A stretch of DNA of 64,000 nucleotides from contig JALMQS010000722.1 in NCBI GenBank assembly GCA_024734495.1, positions 62,001 to 126,000 of the forward strand, in the 5' to 3' direction. A model generated the notes under the pieces. That model saw nothing but the letters and a program-made list of their open reading frames with translations, was not told the origin of the DNA and searched no databases. Position numbers and translations under genes: made by a program. This document shows positions 47,499-55,877 of the stretch, piece by piece. The stretch comes from Forficula auricularia. Lineage: Eukaryota > Arthropoda > Insecta > Dermaptera > Forficulidae. Position 1 is the first letter of the stretch, and each line of letters starts with the position of its first letter.

Positions 47499-47589
47499 GG
47501 ATCAGCCGAGATTCGAACCTGGGATCTTCGCATGTGCAATGCGATCCCTTCATAAGAGCCTTAGCTCTTATCCTCTTAGCCACTGATCC
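47499..47589 (-). tRNA. class II tRNA-like sequence, probably a pseudogene or SINE head
   Basis: Minus strand: acceptor ends GGATCAG/CTGATCC pair fully. A box TGGCTAAGAGG, B box GGTTCGAATC. Anticodon stem AAGAG/CTCTT with a 6-base loop CTAAGG, one base short. Long variable arm TCGCA/TGCGA. Leu- or Ser-like. The short anticodon loop argues against function. Confidence 0.45.
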
Positions 47590-47629
47590 CCGAACTCATC
47601 AAGCTAATACCTAATGTCTATATGAGTTT

Positions 47630-47718
47630 GAGTCAGTGGCCAAGAGGATAAGAGCTAAGGCTTATGAAGGCATCGCAGCGCAAATGCGAAGATCCCGGGT
47701 TCGAATCCCGGCTGATCC
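47630..47718 (+). tRNA. class II tRNA-like sequence, second arm of the fold-back
   Basis: Inverted copy of 47499-47589. T-arm CCGGG TTCGAAT CCCGG is perfect. The anticodon stem is damaged (AAGAGCTAAGGCTTAT) and the 5' acceptor strand has changed to GAGTCAG. Lies within the fold-back 47451-47770, so it is not an ordinary tRNA locus. Confidence 0.4.
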
Positions 47719-48125
47719 CCCTGTCTATAATTAAAAATCCCTTCTTCGTTCCCTAATTTAATTTAATTTATAATGGTCTTTCGACGCGGCCTCGTTGAGA
47801 TTGTGCCCCGGGGTAAAGAAAAACTTATTTTCGACCTTTGGGTTTGTGATCGATTGGGAGGCGTTGGAATATAAAAAAAATATTATTTAATATATATATA
47901 TTTATAATTATTATAATTTAAAAAAATAAATAACTATGTCTACAAAATATACGGACTAGATATTGTGCATTGCTTAAGAAAAATTCCAAAAATATGAAAT
48001 AATTATATTTTAACATGTAAATATATATAAATAGTTAAGACTTTTTTTACAAAGATAAATTGTGTTTTTAAAAAATAAGGGAATAAAACTTCCTGATTTT
48101 TTTCATTTTTTTTTCATATTACATA

Positions 48126-51100
48126 CTAAAAAGCATGTGGGCAAGAATGATCCGAGTTTAAAAACATTTCTTTAGAAAGTTGTTTACTTATTTGATCAGA
48201 CCTCTTGCCTAAACCTTCAACAATAATTTCAATTTCTTTAATACAATCAATTAATAACTGAAATGAAACAATTTATTATTTTAATAACACAAGTATTTAA
48301 TTAGATAGGCTACTATTAATGTTTTAAATTAGAAATTTGGTGTTTGATGAGACTCTTGAAAACCTTGGAAACAGGTGGAATGGAATGTCTTCGTTAGGAA
48401 AAAGAAACACAAGATTTCCCTATAGTCCAACCATTCATTCTCCAGAAAAACTTTTGAGACGTTTCAGCGGATATTCTCACGCCATCCTCAGTCTACAAGG
48501 GAAACATAATCTTAATTACAGTAAAGAAAACAATCACATGTCATTTTCAAGATACAAAGAGACAAAATAAGAAAACAAAAGAAAACTCACCCTGGCTTTT
48601 CATAATACCTATAGTACAATTTTTTATGCAAAAATTCATTCCTTTGAAAACTCACCAGGTAAATAGCGAAGATAAAAAAAAAATTGATTTGATTTATTTA
48701 AAGTACCTGGACACCAAGCGATGCTCGGTAACTTTTTGCTTCAGTTAAAAGCTACATATTAATCCCTGAACCCTCCCCCCGCCCCCGGACCCCCGCCTCC
48801 TGCGCCCCTACACCCAAGCGCCCGTACCCCTCCACCATTGCACCCCCACATCTCCCCCACCGTCACCTCCACCCTCGACCCCGCCCCCTCACTCAGTTTT
48901 TGCATTTCAAGCCTTGTAGTGGCCCACAGATATGGGTATATATGTATAGGTATATAAATAAATACCCTATAATTTTTTTAATTAAATAACAATTTTTGAG
49001 TTCAACAATTGCAAAATTCTAATATAGAAAAAATACCTTTGTGGGATTTAAAACTCGATTTTTAATCAATTAAATTAAACTGTCTAACTTTGAATATTTA
49101 TAAAATACTAGCTGCAAGGCCCGACTTCGGCGGCCCTCTTGCTAGCCAGGGGCACACACCCTGGAGCCCCAACCCACGAACCCCAACCTCATCCCCCCTC
49201 CGGAACCCACCCAGCACCCCCGCACCACGCCTCTGGACTCTCACCTAACCCCCCACCCCGCGCCCTCAACCTCCGCCTTCACCCACCCCGCACCACCCCA
49301 ATACGCCTCTGGACCAACACCTGAACGCCCCACTCCACCCTGCATCACCACCCCCGGACCCCACCCAGTGCCCTCCATCCACGCCTAGCCTCCCAGACCC
49401 CACCCCCGCTACGCCCCTCGGACTCCAAACCGCACCACTCCCGGACCCTCATACTACCACCACATCCCATACCCTAACCCACCAATTTTTTTAAACAAAA
49501 GTTGTCAGAAATCACATCCCCTAAAACTTTGCTCATAATAAAATTTGCCGCAGAGTTAATAGTTTAGGAATTATTTGATAATTTTCATTCGTGCGCCCCC
49601 CCCCCCCCAAACCCCCTTTTGGGATCAAAATATCAAAACGTTATATAGCTATAAACGTAAGTTAGAAGACATCTGATGCAAATATGAAATTTCATAATAA
49701 TCCCTTCAGTCGTTTTTACGTGAATCGTGAGCAACTTTTCGCGGAAACCACGGAAACATACAGACAGACATACAGACAGGAATTTTGTTGAGGGTGTTTT
49801 CGTTCATTACTTTGCTTGAAACGTGTGCAACCAAAATTTGGCGTGATTTGGAACAATGTACAGACAAAACCTTAATTTTATATATATAGATTTGTAATGA
49901 TCTATTAGTGGAATTTAAAATTAAAAAACCAATTAATAAATTAAAAGAACATTGAATAAAAATGTAAATATACATTTTTATCGAGACAACCACCTGTGAA
50001 TAATTATTTCAATTAACAAAAAACCCATCAAAAACAACTTAGCCGAAGATGAGACCGTGACAGATCGAATCGCCAACACAAAACACCTCCTATCTAGTGA
50101 ATTTCATTGAAAATTGTACTATATAATGAAAAGCCAGGGTGAGTTTTCTCTTCTTTTGTTTTTTTATTATGTCTCTTTGTATCTTGAGAATGACATGTGA
50201 TTGTTAAATTTATTTACTGTAATTAAAATTATGTTTCCCTTGTAGACTGAGGATGGCGTGAGAATATCCGCTGAAATGTCTCAAAAGTTTTTCTGGGGAA
50301 TAAATGGTTAGGCTATAAGGAAATCTTGTATTTCTTTTTCCTAACGAAGACATTCTACCTGTTTCCAAGGTTATCAAGAGCCTCATCAAACACCAAATTT
50401 CTAACAAGTATTTAAATTTTATTTATTAAAGCCAAACCTTTGAAGATGTATTTGATTCAACTGGATTTTCAGTTTGCACACTTTTATTTTCAGTTTTTGA
50501 GTTAATTACGATCTCGAGATTAGAATAATTTCCATTCCCTTTATTGTGAAGTGGAGATTTACTAAATGATCTATCTATGTTTTCAAATTCATTGTTCCTT
50601 TCTTCTTGCTTTTTATATTTATTTAATTCGAATGGTAGAAAATCATCATTACTTCTTCTTTGGATTCTTTTATTCATTATATTTAAATTATTATCTGAAA
50701 TACTAATAAATTTATTAGTAAGTAGAGGAGAAAATGAATTTGAAGATAAAAACTTTGGTGTTTTTGAAGAAAGATTTTCGATAGATTCAAATCTAAATCG
50801 GTCCATTCTAGTTTCTGACTCATTATGCTTCTTTAATAAATCCATGTAACTCTCTTGAAGTGTATTAATAAGCTCATCTTTCTTATACAATTCATCTTTA
50901 AGAGCACTTATAGTGTTTAGAAGAGTCTCAATATCAGGAAGAGAATTGTCTTCATCATTGGATAGCGGACTCGAAGGGACGGAGCGCGATACTTGCAATC
51001 TTTGTTTATCATTTGAAATTTTGATTTGTTTAATATAATTTTTGACTTTACTTTCGACATGTTTAAATTTCTTTGAATTAATATTTTTTATAGTATTTAT

Positions 51101-51298
51101 TCTTGATTGTTTCGGATCGTTTGACAATGTTGTTATTAATGATAAGGAGTTGGTCTTAGCGGGTTTCAAATTTAAAGGGTTTGTTAAATCGGAGAGGGAT
51201 AAAGAAATCATAGAATTAAAATGGTTAGTTTTGACATCTCTAGATTCATTCATAGTTGTTACGTCTTGTAGTGAAATTGACATGTTGCGGGAATTCAT
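48126..51298 (-). CDS. coiled-coil protein, 2 exons, unidentified (AKNA-like segment)
   Basis: Exon 1 51298-50438 (287 codons), donor AAG/GTTTGG. Exon 2 48257-48126, acceptor TTTCAG, phase 0, 43 codons and TAG; 330 aa. The ATG follows an in-frame TAA. The N-terminal 110 residues are rich in Ser, Asn and Lys. Residues about 118-170 (PDIETLLNTISALKDEL ... LINTLQESYMDLLKKHNESE ... DRFRFE) form a strong coiled coil resembling the AKNA-type segment. Exon 2 (DCIKEIEIIVEGLGKRSD) is a second amphipathic helix. Family assignment is tentative and function unknown. The 2.2-kb intron holds two inverted hammerhead-bearing elements. Reading through the donor would give only 3 more codons, which supports splicing. 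Confidence 0.75.
48320..48625 (-). mobile_element. hammerhead-bearing element, copy 1 of an inverted pair
   Basis: From TTAGAAATTTGGTGTTTGATG to CTGGCTTTTCAT.ATA, inverted and about 90% alike with 50110-50410. Lies in the intron of the coiled-coil gene. The open frame across it is not supported as a gene. Confidence 0.62.
48458..48491 (-). ncRNA. hammerhead-ribozyme-like motif
   Basis: Minus strand: CUGAGGA, extra U, stem II GGCG/CGCU (one G-U pair) with a 10-base loop, GAAAC, GUC. Confidence 0.5.
48760..49895 (+). repeat. C-rich dispersed elements
   Basis: 48770-48900 and 49140-49470 are extremely C-rich on the plus strand (CCCCACC, CCCCGCACCACC patterns). The second begins CTAGCTGCAAGGCCCGACTTC at 49111 and ends TTTTATATATATAGATT near 49892, the same ends as 11297-12475 and the inverse of 39412-39985. 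A poly-C run lies at 49597-49608. The plus-strand Pro-rich frame is compositional. Confidence 0.5.
50110..50410 (+). mobile_element. hammerhead-bearing element, copy 2 of the inverted pair
   Basis: Starts AAAAGCCAGGGTGAG and ends CAAACACCAAATTTCTAA, the inverse of 48320-48625. It abuts exon 1 of the coiled-coil gene. 49896-50109 between is AT-rich with no feature. Confidence 0.62.
50247..50280 (+). ncRNA. hammerhead-ribozyme-like motif, one core change
   Basis: CUGAGGA, stem II as in 48458-48491, GAAAU in place of GAAAC, GUC. Confidence 0.42.
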
Positions 51299-51855
51299 TT
51301 CTTTATTGGTTTAATTTAAGAAATACCACTAATTATTTTAATTATTCATATCTGTAATACAAAAGTTAGTTCTCATTAAAAATATTAAAAATAAATATAT
51401 AATATAAATTCTCACCTTAAGAGAGGTTTAATTGTGTGTTATGATCGATATTTTTATGAGATTCCTAAAAAAGAAGTTGTAATAGGATTCGAATTCAGAT
51501 TTATTTATAAATTGAAACTAAAAGAAATATTTTAAATTGGGAAAAAAATTAAAGATTATTTTTAATATTTCATAATTATTAATGTCATAAAAAAATATTT
51601 TATTCCTATATTTAGATGGATATTATAATATTTCGATGAAATTGTATATCACAAATTTAGAAATATAATTAGAGATATTTTAGGGAAAATAAATAATAAA
51701 ATGAATGAAAAAAATTATTTTATAATATTGGCAAAAATAACCGGCAAATACAAAATTTCCTGGCAGGCACTTGTCAGGTCTGAATAGTGGAGGGAATGCG
51801 GCAACGGCGATATACGGCGTTTATCCTCTGGTTTGATCTGAGAAAATAACGTATA
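51299..51855. other. upstream of the coiled-coil gene
   Basis: AT-rich, presumably leader and promoter of the minus-strand gene. No clear TATA or initiator. Nothing else recognised. Confidence 0.3.
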
Positions 51856-52147
51856 GGGTAGACCGGGGGAATCCAGACACCTTAAGACATTTTATTTTTT
51901 TAGATTTTTACCGAATTTCTTATTTTTTGTCTAAGTGCCGTGAAATAATTATTATAGTTTTCTGCAACCGATGGATGTGTAACTTTTGTAAACTACTGTC
52001 ATATATAAAGTAAAAAAAAATTCCGTTACTTCTGCTAGATGTCGGTATTTCCATGGTCACCGGGGTAATGTCGACACTGGTGAAAAATAAGAGAATATTA
52101 TGTTGACCCTTTGGAGCTTGAAGGGGTTGCATGAGCTGGAGGCATAT

Positions 52148-52890
52148 TTCGAGGTGAAATAATTCTCAAGACAAAGCTTCCTTTAATATGTTTATTTACA
52201 AAAGTTAAGAATATATATATACAAGTTGGTTTCGAATCGAAACTAGCGCCTGTCGTGGCCTCCACCATGTCTCTATCACTGGCACTGTCTTGGCTGTAGA
52301 CTTCACTACTTGACTGGTTAACTGGTCTGGTAACTGATAACTCATGACTGAGAACTGATTGGGAGATCCGCGCCTGGCGTTTTTATATGGACCTCGCGGG
52401 CGTCAGGGGGCGTTTCTTTGGCAGGGGTGAATCTCATTGGTCGCTGCAACTGGGGAAAAGGGAGGAGCCTGATTCCTCATTGGCTGCCCTGCTACTGGTC
52501 TCAGCCAATGACGAAGATTTGGGGGCGTGTTGCTTTTCACAGGAAGGCTTGCTTGAAGTGCTGAGGAGGTCACTGGCCCTCTATTGTTTTGGTTGGTCGA
52601 TTTTTTGGGCTCCTTTGAATGGGAACCCTTTGTGTCTCTGCATGAGGGCAAATGAGCTTTCTGTTAATTGCGTTTGAAAAAGGGAACAATGTCCTTTGAG
52701 GGCCTGTGGGTGAAAGGCTTTCTTTGTTATGGCTTTTGTGCAGGTAGCCATTGTTTGGTGTCTTAATGTGTGAGGGAACAATAGCCCTATTGAATGCATC
52801 AATTGTTGTTGTCCGAAGGCCATTGGCATGTCGTCAGAAATGACTCTGTTGTATTTGTTCAAAAGGTCATCGCTCGTTGTCACAAGCAGG
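52148..52890 (-). mobile_element. LTR-like promoter segment inside the pogo element
   Basis: On the minus strand: three CCAAT boxes (near 52505, 52485 and 52437), TATAAAA at about 52388, CAGT initiator-like sites near 52335-52360, and AATAAA near 52195. That is the order of U3, R and U5 in an LTR of a retrotransposon. GC content is far above the region's. Exact ends and target duplication could not be fixed, and part of the host transposon was lost. A captured host promoter is the alternative. Confidence 0.45.
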
Positions 52891-53140
52891 TTTTTGGACA
52901 GTCGAGATTCCAGTTTCGTCCATGTTGAATACTCTGGTTGCCCTAAATGGATGTTTTTTGTACACTTTTTCCACGTTTAATAATAACTCAACTTCTTCTT
53001 TTTGAACGCAAGGACTCTATTAATACTTGTGGCAGAAGGCTGCCTTAAACTTAAAGTTGGATTCCTTGCCCTTTTAAGGGTTTCCTCGCTCCATTTTGAC
53101 CTCTCGGTAGTCCGTTTTCTCGATCTCACCACCAGCAAGA
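52884..53140 (-). pseudogene. pogo-type transposase N-terminal remnant
   Basis: Minus strand: RSRKRTTERSKWSEETLKRA fits the start of the pogo/CENPB-type helix-turn-helix. After a frameshift, [20 protein letters not shown] carries the first catalytic Asp of pogo/Tigger transposases. Frameshifted and truncated. Confidence 0.65.
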
Positions 53141-53572
53141 TAATAAAAAAGAAGTCTTAGACATGTCGATATTTCCCCTTGATGGTATGTCGACATTACG
53201 CCGGTGGGACACGATGGCGGATACCTAGCCCTACAGACTACTGCGCACTACGAAATTGGCCAACAAATATACTAAAACATTCCTTATAATATGTACTTTA
53301 TAGTTATATAACTGCTATTTTAATTACATAAATGATTAAAGTATTACATTAGTTTGTTCAGAAGTCAATTCTTACGTCAGAAACTATAAAAATCACTTTA
53401 ATACACCACAAAATATCTAGTTTGCTTGGAAGGCAGAAACACACTGAGCGATATTTCTGATGTCGCCCACAAGGTGACAGAACTACGCAGCAGCACTAAG
53501 CTCTCAAAATAATCCTACAAACTAGCGTGTCGGTAATGCCCCGGGTGTCGGAATTCCTTCGGTCTACCCTAC

Positions 53573-53825
53573 CTTGTGATAGTTGAAAATTTTAAAAATT
53601 TGATGACCTTTCATTTGTCTATGCGATGATCCGGCATTGGATTCAGTGCATAGAATGGCTAAACTATTCAGCTTATTTTCGCCCATTGTGGAACCTAAGT
53701 AGTTCTTAATCCTTTTCAGACATGAAAATGAACGTTCTGCGTTGCAATTCGTGCAGCTAATGTGACAAATATTCGGTATGCTACCCCCACGTTCGGAAAC
53801 TCCGTGTATGACTCGTTCGTACACA
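53573..53825 (-). pseudogene. hAT transposase C-terminal fragment
   Basis: Encodes ISCTNCNAERSFSCLKRIKN and STMGENKLNSLAILCTE, the hAT dimerisation motif of DUF4371-type transposases. Only the last about 80 residues remain. Directly joined to a mariner fragment at about 53826. Confidence 0.72.
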
Positions 53826-54463
53826 ACGAGGAAAGTGTTTTATCTCGTAATGGAGTGGAAACACCCAGGATCCCCTAAAACGAAAAAATTTAAGACCTCA
53901 CCATCGCCTGGGAAGGTGATGCTAACACTGTTTTGGGACGAAAAAGGCCCTAAACTGGACGACTACTTGGACAAGGGGACCTCCGTAAATAGTGCAAGGT
54001 ACAGTGATTTGTTGGCCAATAAGCTAAAGCCAGCGATTCAAAACAAACGCCGTGGTCTACTCTCAAAGAAAGTTTTGTTGTTGCAAGACAACGACCGGCC
54101 ACCCACGCGCCCCATCACACTATAGAAACAATAAACAGGTTGGGCTTTGAGACCCTGGAACACCCTCCCTACAACCCAGATCTCGCTCCCTCAGACTTTC
54201 ATCTCTTTGGACCGCTCAAGGAAGCTTTGAGAGGTCGTCGATTTGCCTCAGACATGGACGTTCACGATGCGGTGCAAAAGTGGCTTCATGACCAACCGAA
54301 AACCTTCTACCAGGAAGGCATCCAGAAGCTTGTGGCTCGCTGGACCAAGTGCATTGCTAAAGGTGGAGACTATATCGAAAAATAATGTATCTGTTGTACA
54401 CATATCTTAGTTTAATGGAGTTGTGGAGCGTGGGGTGTGGGTTATTTTTGACTTATCCTCGTA
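53826..54463 (+). mobile_element. 5'-truncated, frameshifted mariner transposon
   Basis: Plus strand: TRKVFYLVMEWKHPGSPKTK up to LLLQDNDRPPTRP, then a frameshift and stop near 54095-54125, then NRLGFETLEHPPYNPDLAPS and SDFHLFGPLKEALRGRR to GDYIEK and a stop at 54385. The second catalytic Asp (LLQDN) and third (APSDFHLF) of the D,D34D triad are visible. The first lies in the lost 5' part. The downstream end ACTTATCCTCGTATA near 54450-54463 fits the right terminal repeat. Confidence 0.85.
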
Positions 54464-54860
54464 TATAGTGTAAAAGGACTTTGGTCCGTCTAATAATAAT
54501 AAATAAATAAATACATATTTTCAAAGACTATTTCAAAAGAAAAAAAGTTTTAGGGTGAATTTCGTTCCATATCAGTAGTGAGAGAGCCAAAAACTTTCAA
54601 AAATTGTAAATAACAGCATTAGAGTGTAAACCTGCTAACTCACAACAAGGATATTTTACAGGACAGACAAAAAACAAACAAAATTTAATATTGTTGTTAT
54701 GGAAAGAAACTATTTTTCACATTTTTTCTACAAGTTACGATCTTAATTTTAAGTAGGAATTTTACTTGGACGATGCTGTATCTCTTTTTGTTTCGAACGG
54801 TATTAATTTGTCATATATGATCAAAAATGGAGTTAGCAGGTTTACACTTGAAGGCGACGA
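54464..54860. other. intergenic sequence
   Basis: No gene or repeat end recognised. TTAGAGTGTAAACCTGCTAA near 54620 and TTAGCAGGTTTACACTTGAA near 54833 face each other, so this may be an old palindromic element of about 240 bp. Confidence 0.3.
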
Positions 54861-54870
54861 TATTCTCTTT

Positions 54871-55532
54871 CTTCTTCTTTAAGCGCCATATCAGGTCTCC
54901 CTGACGTTTTGGCTCCTCTCTACATATACCTGTGCTGAGTGTGTTTAGCTGTTTTTACACAGATATACGGGACCTACTTTTTAACGCCGGTTCCGAACGG
55001 CTAGTTTGGAGATGTTACTAAGGCACTTATACTCTTGGTAGGTTGCCATTGCTTTCCAAGAGGAGGCGATTTAAAATATCTGCCGAGACTCGGTCTCGAA
55101 CCAGCGTATTTCAGGCCAGCGGCCCGACACTCTAACCACTGACCCACAGTTTTTTATTTTTTTTTATTTTAAGTGTTTACTAGCCAAAAAGATTTATATA
55201 CATTTTTTACAGTAATATCCCTAACACTCCGGGATATGGTATATTATTTTATGATTAATCTACATTACATAGAATGTACGTAGTTATTAGTTAATATATT
55301 TATTTACTTATTTAAATACATGTTTGTTTTTCCCCCTTCTTAGATTAAGGGATAGGCATATAACATTTTTTTTCTTTTACAAGGAAATGGCTTTAGGAAA
55401 AAAAACTTGTTTTTATTATTTCTTCGGGAAATTATTTACAAAAGGTATGAGAGAGAAGTAATTTATACAATACTATATACAATAGCTCGGTCAAGTTTGA
55501 CCTTTAACCACTGACCCACAGTCGCCTCTAGG
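54871..55532 (-). mobile_element. tRNA-headed SINE, 10-bp duplication, split by another insert
   Basis: TATTCTCTTT at 54861-54870 and 55533-55542 flanks it. Minus strand: CGACTGTGGGTCAGTGGTT (A box region), then B box GGTTCGAGACC, a conserved body (CTAGCCGTTCGGAACCGG, CACTCAGCACAGGTATATG), and tail AAGAAGAAGA. A 355-bp insert (55150-55504) interrupts its head. Sister copy at 59641. Confidence 0.78.
55150..55504 (-). mobile_element. retroposed insert with 17-bp target-site duplication
   Basis: TAACCACTGACCCACAG is present at 55133-55149 and 55505-55521. The insert starts with a T-rich run (TTTTTTATTTTTTTTTATTTT), which is a poly(A) tail on the minus strand. The body matches nothing I know; a SINE or a retroposed RNA is possible. 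Confidence 0.7.
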
Positions 55533-55877
55533 TATTCTCTTTACTAAAAATAAAAATATCTGTAAAATTCTAGACACTGAAGTTTTTTTCACAATTTTGT
55601 TAATAAAACTGCAGTGTTATCTAGTAATTTTACACACATTCTTAGTAATGAGAAAAAGTATTTTTTAATTTATGAATGAATGTTTTCACATTTTTTTCTC
55701 ATGTTCCAAATTTTGCCGCCCCTCGAAGTTTGACGCCCTGGTCACTAGCCCCTAGTGTAAATCCAGCGTTGTTTGAATTCTTTTGACAGATCTAATTGCA
55801 ATGTATTTTTGACAATTAAGAAATTTGAAGCAGTATCTTTTATCTATGATTTGAAGCTATAAAATAACAAGATAATA

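Larger units (their letters stand above)
47241..48078 (+). repeat. 205-bp direct repeats flanking a tRNA-like fold-back
   Basis: 47241-47440 and 47873-48078 are collinear and almost identical (ACGGACTAGATATTG, TTCCAAAAATATGAAATAAT, TTACAAAGATAAATTGTG). The 430 bp between hold the fold-back 47451-47770 and a short GC-rich tail. The coiled-coil gene's last exon begins 50 bases further on. Confidence 0.6.
51856..53569 (-). mobile_element. pogo/Tigger-type DNA transposon, gutted
   Basis: Terminal GGGTAGACCGGGGGAATCC (51856) and GAATTCCTTCGGTCTACCC (to 53569) are inverted repeats extending about 27 bases, each followed by TA. Minus-strand remnants: a DNA-binding N-terminus near 53140-52995 and a DDE start near 52985-52890. 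Most of the catalytic domain is replaced by LTR-like DNA (52148-52890). A possible transposase C-terminus (SPRNMPPAHATPSSSKG) lies near 52165-52100. Confidence 0.72.

Noticed and set aside
49139..49324. Pro-rich plus-strand frame
   Set aside because: Read through the C-rich repeat; mirrors the G-rich element at 39.6 kb.
50577..51314. Plus-strand frames of 90 codons
   Set aside because: Antisense shadows of exon 1 of the coiled-coil gene.
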